64,000 nt of DNA. It comes from Xiphophorus maculatus (lineage: Eukaryota; Chordata; Actinopteri; Cyprinodontiformes; Poeciliidae). Numbering within the stretch: position 1 is the stretch's first letter; every line of letters begins with the position of its first letter. The position numbers and the translations under genes were made by a program. The notes under the pieces are model-generated. The model was not told the DNA's origin, made no database searches, and saw only the letters and a program-made list of their open reading frames with translations. Positions 1-23,099 of the stretch are shown piece by piece. The stretch lies in contig NC_036443.1 in the NCBI RefSeq assembly GCF_002775205.1, positions 13,713,373-13,777,372 on the forward strand, read 5' to 3'.

Positions 1-1680
1 ATCTCCAGAAATAGCCATTCGTTTAGTATTTTGTTCCCTGAATATGTAACGTCCTTAAAAAAAAAAAAAGATACTCGGTATAATTGTTTTACAGTAGTTG
101 CTAGAAGGCTTAGATTCTCACAGCAGGATAACCTTTCACTCTGTCATTATTTTTATGTTCCTTAATTTGTATTCTTGTGGAAAATAGGAAACTTTAGATC
201 AGCAATGTTTATATTTTTTACATCTTCATCATGAATGCAGTTTTTAAATGTTGTTACACGGCCTGAAACTGAGTATACTTTAAGTTTTAAAAATCAATTT
301 TTTAATCCATTTGATGTAATCTGTTACATGTGATACATGTAACAAATTACATGTATCTGTTACATGCTTACATGTAACAGATACATGTAAGCATCTGTTA
401 CATGTAACTAAGCATGTAACAGATGCTTAGTTACATGATTTTTATTTAATTGTATATGTATTAGATAGGTAAATCTTCACAAAACAGTGACTGTTTTTCG
501 TTTGTTCTTAATATTATAATATAAGTAGTATAATATCTCTACTTCCTTGCTTTATTTCTTGTGACTCAACAAAATCTAAAAGTTCTTTATTAGTATTAAT
601 GTGCCAACATCCAAAGCCTCTTCATAGCCATTCAAATACAGAGCCAACCAGATCCTTCAAATGTTTGATTATATGTTGTTTGCATAAAATTAGTCATAGA
701 TTTGAATCCACACTGGTGACGATTCGTTATCCTATAAAAAAATGTCTCATTACAGATTTCACCTCACAATCTGCTTTGCTTTTGCATCAAAAACAGCAAA
801 AGCTTTAAATGAGTCCAAGTTACAGTGTAGAAACACATAAACGCGTAAGAACGATATGTCATTTCTGCAGATTAAAAGAAGGTTGTTTCCACATATTTCT
901 AATGTCATGAAAACATAGATATTATACTCACTTTATTTTTGCTAAATAATCACCTTGAATATTAAATCTTTGTTTTTGTCCTACATCTACTGTATGTCTG
1001 TGTTTGTGATTTAGCTTCTGTAAAGACAGCCCGTCTCATACCAAGTTGAATACTCATAATATGAACCAAATTACATAAAAATTACAAAAGATAGCCATGT
1101 CTGCGTTCCCAGCAGCGGGGCTCAGAGGCTTTAAAATATTAGCTTAGACCTCCTTCCTGTCTGACAGGCAATATTGTGTGGACTGTGAGCTGCCTCCGGG
1201 AAGCCTGTTTCCAAACATATTGAATGATAGGAATGTGCATCAGCTTTATGAAAACAACGCTTTGTTATGAATAAAACTGAGAGTCCAGTGTCTGACTCAA
1301 GTCACCTGTTTGCAAAATCAGTAAAGACGACTTCTACAAATCATTGTAAGAAGAAAAACTTCGTTACTATTTTGGTTTACACTGCATTGACTTTGACGGT
1401 CGGAAAAATGTCCGGTGGATAAATACAATCAATTCTACAAATTTGATTGAGTGAGTGTGATGGTGGGTGAGTCAAAGAACAGCAAACCTCTGCCTCCTCC
1501 TCTATTTTCTTTCAATACAAAACAGTTATGCAATACGTCACCCCCCCCCCTCCCCCACCGACCTCCAGAGAACGGGACTTACTCACATTGAATTTGTTCC
1601 TGCATCATCATTTTGTATCTGATCCCTGTGGAGGTGTGGACTGCTGCGTGCCCACTTTGAAGTTTGGTTATATCATGTTT
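1..1680. other. Non-coding flank, no gene recognised
   Basis: I see no convincing coding exon on either strand. The stretch is AT-rich, with an A-run at about 58-69, a palindrome cluster at 318-437 (listed separately) and a C-rich run at about 1541-1556. It lies upstream of the ahcyl1 exon found here, so it could be intergenic or part of a longer ahcyl1 first intron if the canonical first exon lies outside the window. Confidence 0.5.
318..437. repeat. Chain of overlapping perfect palindromes
   Basis: Three perfect inverted repeats follow one another and share sequence. 347-366 pairs with 371-390 (20-bp arms, 4-nt loop). 391-404 pairs with 413-426 (14-bp arms, 8-nt loop). 401-415 pairs with 423-437 (15-bp arms, 7-nt loop). 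All are built from the motif CATGTAACAGAT and its complement. There is no coding content and no obvious mobile-element end. Confidence 0.85.
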
Positions 1681-2042
1681 ACAGTGCCTTGCAAACTTAT
1701 TTGCACTATTGATCTTCTCCACATTTTGTCATGGTAAAACCACAAACCCGGAGGGATTTGTTAGGATTTTAGGTGGCAGACCAACACAAAGAAGTGAGGA
1801 ATTGTGAAGTGCAAGGCAAAGCACATGTGGGTTTTCAAAGATATTAATAAACATTTGTTTTCTATTTGGAAGACTTAAAAGAGCCGTGTCAGTTTTCCTT
1901 CCACTGCTCAACTATGGACTACTTTGTCTTGGTCTACCACAAACAAGCCGAACAAAATACATTGACGTTTGTTAATTATGTGTCAAAATGTGAAAAAGTT
2001 CAACTGGGTGTTAATATGATATAACAGACGCAGCGCCTTGCT
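1681..2042. mobile_element. Tc1-related non-autonomous relic
   Basis: The left end reads ACAGTGCCTTGCAAAC and is followed by a 'CCACATTTTGTCATGG' block. The right end has the inverse block ('TGTCAAAATGTGAAAAAG') and a degenerate GCCTTGC. In between are segments resembling 'GACCAACACAAAG'. These are hallmark end sequences of a widespread fish Tc1-like repeat, recognised from general knowledge. The copy is about 360 bp, internally deleted and without a transposase frame. Confidence 0.6.
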
Positions 2043-2754
2043 ATGTGAACATAAAAGGCTATTATAGCAGGAATGTATTTAGTAATATTCACTTGTGTAT
2101 ATATTGAAGGGAATTTAAACATCACTAAATGTCTAAAAACGTTTGGATTGGAAAATATTGGTTAGGTTAGAAATTCAAATTCAAATATCATCTCAGAGCC
2201 TAAACATTCTGGGACTCTAAAATGGTCAAGAAAATATAAAAATCTTTTTCATTCCTAAACCTTGGTTAAGAATACATCAAATATTTTATGTTGATGGAGC
2301 ATATCTGGGGTTTGGGACTAACCATTTTTCTACAGGTTGTAGCTCAACAAATAGAAGTAAACAGTTTGCCTTCTTCTCCTTTTAATTATAATCATATTAA
2401 GTTCTTCAGCTTTTGATAGATTTGATCAATGTCCTGTATTATCGAGATTATCTAATCTCTCTCCCAAATAGTTCTCAATAGTTTATGCTTCGCATTTTTT
2501 AATCTTTTTCCACAGTGCAAGATGGAGAGGTCTGAGTAAGGCAGAACGGATTATACTCTGAAATGATGAGGAATCAAAGTTAATGCTGTAATGAGATAAG
2601 GTGGACAAGGTGGGGGAGGACCGCAAAACAGAAGTTCAACATGAAAGCTTTCGGATCCTCTAAAGACTGTCCCACATTCGTCATTTTCATTTCAGTAAAC
2701 CCTTCATGCAAGTGATTACACATTTGCCACAGGAGTGTATCATCCTCTCCTGGG

Positions 2755-2790
2755 GTGATATTCACACTCCATACTGAGTGTGAATATCAC
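2755..2790. repeat. Perfect 15-bp hairpin
   Basis: 2755-2769 (GTGATATTCACACTC) is the exact reverse complement of 2776-2790, with a 6-nt loop (CATACT). It is not part of a recognisable transposon. Confidence 0.85.
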
Positions 2791-3006
2791 GCAGTGGAGG
2801 CTAGATGACGTGACGGTACCAAACAAAATAAACTCAGATCCTCTGTCTAATTTTTTTTTTTTAAACTCAAGTTAGTTAAGGAAGCATTACAACACATCCT
2901 CACAAGTTTTGTTTTTCACCGTTCCCTTTACTTTCAAGATATTTAATTCATTTTAGTGCATCTTTTGACAAATTAAAGCATTCATATGGCAACGTTGGAT
3001 TTTCTT

Positions 3007-3111
3007 GGTATAACCTCTTGTTATGAATAAATACAATCCCTGTATTTATTCATAATACAGGGATTGTATTATCCCTGGTATATCACCTCTTGTTATGACA
3101 AGAGGTGATAT
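3007..3111. repeat. Compound nested palindrome with direct repeat
   Basis: Three perfect inverted repeats overlap or abut. 3021-3035 pairs with 3041-3055 (15 bp, 5-nt loop). 3030-3046 pairs with 3054-3070 (17 bp). 3080-3093 pairs with 3098-3111 (14 bp, 4-nt loop TATG). In addition, the segment around 3007-3026 (GGTATAACCTCTTGTTATGA) recurs almost exactly at about 3077-3098, so inverted and direct repeats are interleaved. Confidence 0.85.
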
Positions 3112-4511
3112 GAAGTCAGTACCTAACCTGAAGTAGGTAACTCTATTGTCATTTTCACTTTGATGATAAAATAACTTGAACTTCAAAACATTTCTTTGAG
3201 GTTTATTTATGCACAGTGACTCACACAGAAGGGACCGATTATTTCTGCAACATTCTGCAACGTGAAATGCGTTAAGCATATTTTTTGATGTTGGGTTTAA
3301 CATGGCCGACCTCTAAGTTAGACTTCCTCTGATGCCCTGTTACCTAAAAAAAAAAAAAAAAGAAACCTGGTTTAATTAAAGTAAAGACCCCAAGAGAGTT
3401 ATTTACCACAAGTTAATGATTGAATATAGCATCTTACCAGAACCCCACATGGAAAAAAAGTCTGGATTAGCCCTTTAAATCAGTGTGGCTGTACTGCAAG
3501 TGTTTATTCATGAAATACGGCTGCATGTTATCTTAATCAGGAGAACTTATAGTTTCAGCTGAAGGTCACAAAGCCTGCAAGGAAGGCAGGATTAGTTCAC
3601 AGTGTATTTTTTTCACAACACCGTGTAATCGGTCATGCATGCATTGATTTAAACAGTAGCCCTTGCATACCAGGAGGAGTGTGCTGATTTCAGTGTTATA
3701 CATCCCTTGAAACTTGCCTTGCCGTGTGACCTGTTTTACCCGCTGTGCTGCCTGTGTTTGACTTGTTGAATGCAGCGGCTGTGAGCAGTTGACGGCGAGG
3801 ATGTGTGTGGATTACAGTTAGATGGTGCCATAGAGCCGCGGTGGCGGTGTCTGGTTAAGTAGTTTTGGTTGCCTTATGTCGGGGCCACACTGAGCCTTTA
3901 CGCCACTGACCGACTGTAACACTCTACGGCTTAAGTCTTTGACCTGGCCTGTTATCTGAGAGAGAAAGGGTATTTTTAGCTGCAGGATGGGTCTAAAGAG
4001 ATGCCTAATGATGCAGCAGAAGGCTAATGGAGAACGGGTTTAATTCCTCCTGCCAATCCCAGTACATTTAGTGCTGCAAATTAGGAACTCAAGCTGAAAA
4101 TACGAGCTTCAGCAAATGTGTTTTTGTACTTGTTTGCGTGTGGTGTCGTCATATCTCTGGTTCGTACAATGCTCTATCTGCACTGTAAAAAAAAAAAAAA
4201 AAAAAAAAATCCCCATAAAATAAAAACTGAAGCCTTCAGCAGCGAGTTGTCAAGGACAATGCGGAGCAAACGGCGAGAGAGAGAGAGACTTGTTTGAAAT
4301 TGACCTCTCTTTTTACGTCCTGGCCTGTTTCAGCCAAAGTTGGCCATTTAGAAATTATGGTAATAGGTGGGAACCTCCCCCTGAGCTGCCTGGGAGTGTT
4401 CTGGGATAATAGCATCAGGGACACCTGGTACCATCGCGCGTACACACACACACAGGACTCAGAGAGGTAGGCTAGAAAGCTGAAGCGAGCAGTAGACAGT
4501 GACCGGCAGCT

Positions 4512-17059
<12,548 letters not shown>

Positions 17060-17603
17060 TAAAGATGTCTGCTACTCAGTGAAACGTTGCCCTGGGATAA
17101 ACAGAGATATCTATTTTATTTTCTAAACTACTGCAAAACGGAGGAATTATTTTACTTATGCTGAATGTAACTTATTAATAGCACCTTAGGAGTAGATCTA
17201 AATATTTCAGGATAAGACATATAGAGAACTTATAATATATAATGAACTAACATGGGTCTGTCTTGTGTTCAGAGAGTATCCTACTTGCATGCATTGATGT
17301 TTTCGTGTATTTAGTTGTTAATGAGTTTTTGTTTCCTGATCACAGAGCTGTCGATTTGTTCGTTTACTCTATTTAACGCACAGTGCCAAACGATGGCCGT
17401 TTCTGTTTCGTTTGTCAGTGGTGTGGAGAATTTATGGGCACATTCTTTGAACCAGAGTTTAGGCTGAGCCAAAGCAAGCTCTGTGATGGTATGCACATTA
17501 TCTTAATCGTTTCGTATGCATGAAAACATTTTTTAATGCTGCCTGCACATAAGCCCTAGAAGGTAACATCCACTAGATCATGAAGAATAAAAAAATGTGT
17601 TTA

Positions 17604-18600
17604 TATGCATTTTTTTTGTAACAATACAACCAAAAGCTTCAATATTTCCATTGGGATTTTTTGACAGCATCGCAAGGTAGTTGAAGGATACGGGATTTTT
17701 CAAATGTATACAAATAAAAATCTGAAGAGTCTTACATTCAGCAGTTTTCTTCTCCCCCCCTGAGTCAAAGCTTTGGATAACCACCTTCTACTCAAATTAG
17801 AGCTGCACGTCTTTAGAGACTAACGTTTTGTCCATTCCTCTTTGCAAAATAGTTCAAACTTATTCTGATTGGATGGAGGCCTTTGGTTCAGATTTCATTG
17901 TAGCTCTGGTTGTTTAGGCTGAAAGTTAAACCTCCAGCCCCGTCTCAAACTTGCTGCCTCTGGTTTCCTTTCCGGACTCCCATATTAACTCTTGACAACT
18001 TTCCAATAATTTCTGCTGAAGAGAAACATCCCCCTTGCATTATGCTGCCACCACCATGTTACACAGTGGGGACAGTGTGCACTTTTCCACTGCAAAGTGC
18101 AAAACTGTTAGCTAAAATTGTTTTACTTTTGTGTCATCTGACCAGAACACTTTCCTCCACATATTTACTAAATCTTCTATGCGGCTTGTGGTAAAAGTTT
18201 TTGCCTTCGTTCTCCACAATCCTTTTTGTAGAGTTCACAACTAGTAGTAGTGTTGTCAACAGATTCTCCAACATGAGCTGTTGATCTCTGCAGCTCCTCC
18301 AGAGTAACCTCTTGTTCTGCTTCTCTGACTAATGAATCATTTTTCCATTTTCAGATGAATACTGATAAGGTAGGGGCATTGTGGTAAAAGGGGCCAAATA
18401 TAAGTGCTTGACTCACTTTCAGATTTTTATTTGCAAAACAAATAGGAAAAAATTTTAACCATTAATCGGTTTTTTCTCACTCCACAAATATGCTGCTGTG
18501 TGTTGCTTTATCTAATAAAATCCCTTGAAGTTTCTGGTTGAAACGTAAAAAAGGTGAAAAAGCTTAAAGGATGTGAATACTTTTTTAAAGCACTGCAATT
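17604..18600 (-). mobile_element. Tc1-like transposon relic, transposase sense on minus strand
   Basis: The + strand carries the reverse complement of fish Tc1 blocks: 'TTGCAAAATAGTTCAAAC' near 17840, 'ATTATGCTGCCACCACCATG' near 18039-18058 (the complement of the transposase-coding CATGGTGGTGGCAGC region), and 'TGATCTCTGCAGCTCCTCCA' near 18282-18301. The end block is GGATGTGAATACTTTTTTAAAGCACTGC at about 18569-18596. Many stops are present and no intact frame remains. Confidence 0.7.
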
Positions 18601-19473
18601 CAACATTACAATGTAAAGAAGTTTATTTAACAAAAGAAAAAAATAACAGAAATTGTTAGTTTTGACACAGTACAGTATGTGTTAAAAATAAAGGCTTTAC
18701 ATATACCTGAGGGGAACTTGGGAAAAACCTGAAGAGAAAAGCCACAAGAGCTCTCTCAATAAGTGACTCCCCTCATTTATTTCCAACTTTCCATTTGCTC
18801 TGACACATTCCAGTCCTGATCTCCGTCACTGTAAAAACCTTTTGCCTGAATGATGCCTTTAAAGGCCATGGTATGAATGTGCCTTTTTGATTTTTTTATA
18901 ATCCTGTATTCAAAGAGGTTGGGACACTGTTTCAAATGGAAGAAAAATACATGATTTTTTCTCTCCCCAGAAAGAGAAATTTTGATCTTTCCGGTTAAGA
19001 ATGATTGTTTTTATCGGAAAAAATAAAAGACTAACATTTCTGTCTGTGAGAACCAAATGCTAGCAGCAGAGAAACCTAATTTGATTTTATTTCTATTAAA
19101 ACTTTAGACCCAAAGTTTTAATGGGTTTGAGTATCTGCACTATTTGCTCCAGTTTGGAAATCCCATGAGTGTCCGAACTTGTTTTGAAACAGGTTTTCTA
19201 TACCAACCATCAGCGCTGACCTTAATTTAGCGAATCATCATTCCTTTTTTTAACAAAACCTATTTAAACGTAACGTCTTCCTTCCACTGCTTATGGTACT
19301 AATTGTAACTTTAACATATGAGATGTATTTTAAGAAAAATAATGAACTTTATGTCTGGCATATGATTGTCACTGTCTTAATTTGATTCAACTGTGTCACC
19401 TTAATTAACCATTTATGTGATTAAAATAACTTTAAGTGTGTACTATGTATGTAAATTCCTGCATTAAATCAGC

Positions 19474-19479
19474 AATAAA
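19474..19479 (+). terminator. Candidate ahcyl1 polyadenylation signal
   Basis: AATAAA is followed about 30-55 bases downstream by a T/GT-rich stretch (TTTTTTTGTGTGTGTGTGTGG, about 19513-19533), the usual arrangement of signal and downstream element. It lies about 330 bp before the hsp70 TATA box. Confidence 0.6.
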
Positions 19480-19593
19480 GCAAAGCTTTTTAACTGACTT
19501 CAAAAGTGTGGAGTTTTTTTGTGTGTGTGTGTGGAGAATGAGTCATTTTAGAGATAAAATTCGAGTTGAAGACAGCAAGAACTTCCTCCTGGC

Positions 19594-19817
19594 TTCCAGA
19601 ATGAGCCTTAATGCTACTGCATTCCCTGCATTGCTTTCCTCTCAGTCAGCCCTGCTGGCTGGGCGTCAATCTGCTCTCCCTCTCCAGAATATTCACACAC
19701 TCTCTCGCGCTCCAAGCCAGCTGCATTAGTTTCTAATATTATCAGTTTCCTCACTGGGCCTGAAGGAGGAGGAGGGGTTACTGGGAGCCTTCTGGAAACC
19801 AGGGTGTTACTATATAT
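19594..19817 (+). promoter_or_regulatory. hsp70 promoter: heat-shock elements and TATA box
   Basis: Heat-shock-factor sites are built from alternating GAA/TTC units. TTCcaGAA is at 19594-19601. cTCcaGAAtaTTC is at 19682-19694 (three units, one base off). GAgccTTCtgGAA is at 19785-19797 (three units, one base off). A TATA box, TATATAT, is at 19811-19817, 14 bases after the last element. The layout is that of a strongly heat-inducible hsp70 gene. The region also overlaps the sequence just after the presumed ahcyl1 poly(A) site. Confidence 0.75.
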
Positions 19818-19839
19818 GCAACGGGCCTGACTCAATCCA

Positions 19840-21059
19840 GGCATTATTTCAGAAGAAACACCTGACGGCAGAAGCTGACGAGAACGAAGCTCTAACCTTT
19901 TCCTCAACAAGGAGATCACCACTGACTGTAAGTAGCTGGAATTCTACTATTTAAATAGTCAAAACATGTAATTGAAAACGCTTGGAGAATGAAAAGGAAA
20001 GGAGTGATTATTTCAGTCGGTTTATCTTTTTTTTTATTAAAATGCTTTAAAATATCTGTTGACAGAAAATTTTGTGAAGGTTCATCTTAATTTCTTTGAG
20101 TTGGTTCAAATGAGACATGCTGGGTCTTACTCTTTAAGTCTGTAGCAATAGGTCATTGGAAATGTAAGTCAAATATTTTGATGTGAAGACGCACAATTTG
20201 CTCCATAAAATCTACTACAAATGTGCTAAAGGTAACACAATTTGAACTGTGGTATCAGACTTAGAGGATGAAACTCTTTTTGCTTTATGAGGAGGAAGAA
20301 ATCTAAAAAGGATGTCAGTAAAAAACAGAAAGCAGTCCAATAAAAGACACTAACATTAACCAGTTAATACATCACTGCAGAAATGCTGTTTCACTGTCGT
20401 CAAACAGGCATATCTATTGAATTTAGCTGAAATAAATTAAACGTCTGAGATAAGTGGCAAAAAGAGGTCAAGTACAAAGACTATTATGAAAATGTGCTAC
20501 AATTAGGTGCTATTACTCAAGGCAATTAGAAAAGGTACATACTGTACATGTAAAGAAACTGAGATTCTACATTGAAATAAAAAACTTTAAGGCATTTTAC
20601 TTCGCCTACAATATGTTATTCTGAAAAGGCGGAGGCCTATAAATTGTAGTCAGAACAAAATTACAGATGGGGCACTAAGGTCCCATTTCAAGACCTCTTC
20701 TGGGCAACACTGACCCTACTCTATTCAGTTCAATGTTTTAGTCTTCGCTTGATGATCCAAGCATGTTCCTAGCTATATTGAAATGTGAGGTATATTAGTC
20801 ACATGTGTCAAAGTGTTGAATGACTGTAAAACAGCCTGGGGAGATGATTCAAAGCTGCACTGTAGGTGTTAAAAAGATAAAACTACAGGCCAATTTTTCT
20901 GAAACTGATGTCTAAATGAATGCTGAGCACAAAGGTTTTTTTAATCAGCATTAGTGATCCTAACAGTTTTCTTTCACTTTGAAGGCTTTCATCAGAGATT
21001 ACCCTTAAAATAAAATTATTTTAATTCTGATTCTATCTAGGTTCATCTCAACCAGCAAG
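19840..21059 (+). other. hsp70 5'UTR exon and 5'UTR intron
   Basis: With the TATA box at 19811, transcription should start near 19840. A donor (ACT|GTAAGT) gives an exon end at 19927. An acceptor (TTCTATCTAG) ends at 21040, leaving 19 bases of 5'UTR before the ATG at 21060. The intron is therefore about 1.1 kb. It holds no recognised coding sequence. The exact start site is inferred. Confidence 0.65.
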
Positions 21060-22976
21060 ATGTCATCAGCTAAGGGAATATCCATTGGCATCGATCTGGG
21101 CACCACCTACTCTTGTGTCGGGGTCTTCCAGCATGGAAAAGTGGAAATTATCGCCAATGATCAAGGCAACAGGACAACTCCCAGCTACGTGGCCTTTACC
21201 GACACAGAGAGGCTCATTGGGGATGCTGCCAAGAACCAAGTTGCCATGAACCCCACCAACACAATCTTTGATGCCAAACGGCTCATTGGAAGAAGGTTTG
21301 ATGACCTGGTGGTCCAGTCTGACATGAAACTCTGGCCCTTCAAGGTGATCAACGACAACGGAAAGCCCAAAGTCCAGGTGGAATATAAAGGAGAAATTAA
21401 GACATTCTGTCCTGAAGAGATTTCCTCGATGGTCCTGGTTAAAATGAGAGAAATAGCGGAGGCCTTTCTGGGACAGAGGGTGTCGAATGCGGTCATCACA
21501 GTGCCAGCTTACTTTAATGATTCCCAAAGGCAAGCCACAAAGGATGCTGGAGTGATCTCCGGACTAAATGTTCTCCGCATCATAAATGAGCCGACAGCTG
21601 CAGCCATTGCCTACGGCCTTGATAAAGGCAAAAGAGGAGAGCGCAATGTCCTCATCTTTGACCTTGGTGGAGGCACTTTTGACGTGTCCATCCTGACCAT
21701 TGAGGATGGCATATTTGAGGTGAAATCCACGGCCGGGGACACACACCTCGGCGGAGAGGATTTTGACAACCGAATGGTCAGCCACTTTGTGGAGGAGTTT
21801 AAAAGAAAGCACAAGAAGGACATCAGCCAGAACAAGAGAGCAGTGAGGAGACTGCGCACAGCTTGTGAGAGAGCAAAGAGGACCTTGTCCTCCAGCACTC
21901 AGGCAAGCATTGAGATTGACTCACTCTTTGAGGGCATTGACTTTTACACCTCGATCACAAGGGCACGCTTCGAGGAGCTCAACTCAGACCTCTTTAGGGG
22001 AACACTGGAGCCAGTTGAGAAGGCCCTACAAGATGCTAAGCTGGATAAATCCAAGATCCATGAAGTTGTCCTAGTTGGTGGCTCTACAAGAATCCCCAAA
22101 ATCCAAAAGCTCCTGCAGGACTTCTTCAATGGTAGAGAACTAAACAAGAGCATCAACCCTGATGAAGCAGTGGCCTATGGTGCAGCAGTCCAGGCTGCTA
22201 TCCTCATGGGTGACACCTCAGAAAATGTCCAAGATTTACTGCTCCTGGATGTGGCACCCTTGTCGCTGGGCATTGAGACAGCCGGTGGCGTTATGACACC
22301 TCTTATCAAGCGAAACACCACCATCCCCACAAAGCAGACTCAGATCTTCTCCACATACTCAGATAACCAGCCAGGAGTCCTGATTCAGGTCTATGAAGGT
22401 GAGAGAGCCATGACAAAGGACAACAATCTCCTGGGGAAGTTTGAGCTCTTGGGTCTTCCTCCTGCTCCCAGAGGCGTGCCACAGATCGAAGTTACCTTTG
22501 ATATTGACGCCAACGGCATCCTAAACGTGTCTGCCGTCGACAAAAGCACGGGCAAAGAAAACAAAATCACAATCACCAATGACAAGGGCCGACTCAGCAA
22601 AGATGAGATCGAGAAGATGGTGCAGGATGCAGACAAGTACAAGGCGGAGGATGACCAGCAGAGAGAAAAGATCACGGCAAAGAATTCCCTGGAGTCCTAC
22701 GCTTACCACATGAAGAGCAGCGTCGAAGACGACGCCTTGAAAGGAAAAATCAGTGAGGAGGAGAAAAAGCTGGTTATTGACAAATGCAACCAGACAATTT
22801 CCTGGCTGGAGAACAACCAGATGGCAGAGAAGGAGGAGTATGAACATCAGCAGAATGAGCTGGAGAGGGTGTGCAAACCGGTCGTGGCGAAGTTGTATCA
22901 AGGTGCAGCAGCAGGAAGCTCCAGCAGTCAGGCTGGAGGAACCTCTCAGGGTCCCACTGTCGAGGAGGTCGACTAA
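21060..22976 (+). CDS. hsp70: Cytosolic heat-shock protein 70, inducible type
   Basis: A 638-residue single-exon CDS, normal for the family. The N-terminal ATPase domain has all three Hsp70 signatures: IDLGTTYS (11-18), [14 protein letters not shown] (199-212) and [15 protein letters not shown] (336-350). Then follow the interdomain linker ([18 protein letters not shown]), the substrate-binding domain, the helical lid, a G/S-rich tail ([13 protein letters not shown]) and the terminal EEVD that binds TPR co-chaperones, which places it in the cytosol/nucleus. It folds and refolds client proteins with J-proteins and exchange factors (family knowledge). An intron-free CDS plus upstream heat-shock elements and TATA box point to the inducible HSPA1-type rather than constitutive HSPA8, whose coding region is split by introns. 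No frame damage is seen. The start codon context is CAAGATGT. Confidence 0.96.
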   Translation: MSSAKGISIGIDLGTTYSCVGVFQHGKVEIIANDQGNRTTPSYVAFTDTERLIGDAAKNQVAMNPTNTIFDAKRLIGRRFDDLVVQSDMKLWPFKVINDNGKPKVQVEYKGEIKTFCPEEISSMVLVKMREIAEAFLGQRVSNAVITVPAYFNDSQRQATKDAGVISGLNVLRIINEPTAAAIAYGLDKGKRGERNVLIFDLGGGTFDVSILTIEDGIFEVKSTAGDTHLGGEDFDNRMVSHFVEEFKRKHKKDISQNKRAVRRLRTACERAKRTLSSSTQASIEIDSLFEGIDFYTSITRARFEELNSDLFRGTLEPVEKALQDAKLDKSKIHEVVLVGGSTRIPKIQKLLQDFFNGRELNKSINPDEAVAYGAAVQAAILMGDTSENVQDLLLLDVAPLSLGIETAGGVMTPLIKRNTTIPTKQTQIFSTYSDNQPGVLIQVYEGERAMTKDNNLLGKFELLGLPPAPRGVPQIEVTFDIDANGILNVSAVDKSTGKENKITITNDKGRLSKDEIEKMVQDADKYKAEDDQQREKITAKNSLESYAYHMKSSVEDDALKGKISEEEKKLVIDKCNQTISWLENNQMAEKEEYEHQQNELERVCKPVVAKLYQGAAAGSSSSQAGGTSQGPTVEEVD

Positions 22977-23073
22977 AACTAACTGCAGCATTTGACTGCT
23001 GGATAAAGATTTCTGACTTATGTTTGGTTTCTGAAAAAAAAGAAAGTTTTTCATTATTTTTACACATATTTAT

Positions 23074-23079
23074 AATAAA
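23074..23079 (+). terminator. hsp70 polyadenylation signal
   Basis: AATAAA lies 98 bases after the stop codon in an AT-rich context, followed by a T/G-containing stretch. This predicts a short 3'UTR of roughly 120 bases, as expected for an inducible hsp70. Confidence 0.65.
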
Positions 23080-23099
23080 TATGTTCAAAAAATAACATT

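Larger units (their letters stand above)
2043..4511. other. Non-coding stretch upstream of ahcyl1 exon, palindromes
   Basis: No exon is recognised. It holds hairpins at 2755-2790 and 3007-3111 (listed separately), an A-run at 3346-3361, a longer A-run at about 4187-4209 and a short CA tract near 4441-4454. The 3.7-4.5 kb part is less AT-rich and may include the promoter or 5'UTR of the ahcyl1 transcript beginning with the exon at 4512. No TATA box is obvious. Confidence 0.4.
17060..19480 (+). other. ahcyl1: Probable ahcyl1 3'UTR
   Basis: There is no further coding after the doubled stop. An AATAAA at 17058-17063 overlaps the stop itself, and a better placed one is at 19474-19479, just before the hsp70 promoter. 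The stretch between includes a ~1-kb Tc1-type relic (17604-18600). Whether the transcript really runs to 19.5 kb is inference. Confidence 0.5.

Noticed and set aside
21066..23054. Several long minus-strand and off-frame reading frames over hsp70 (up to about 177 residues)
   Set aside because: They are shadows of a GC-rich, strongly constrained coding sequence and have no family resemblance.
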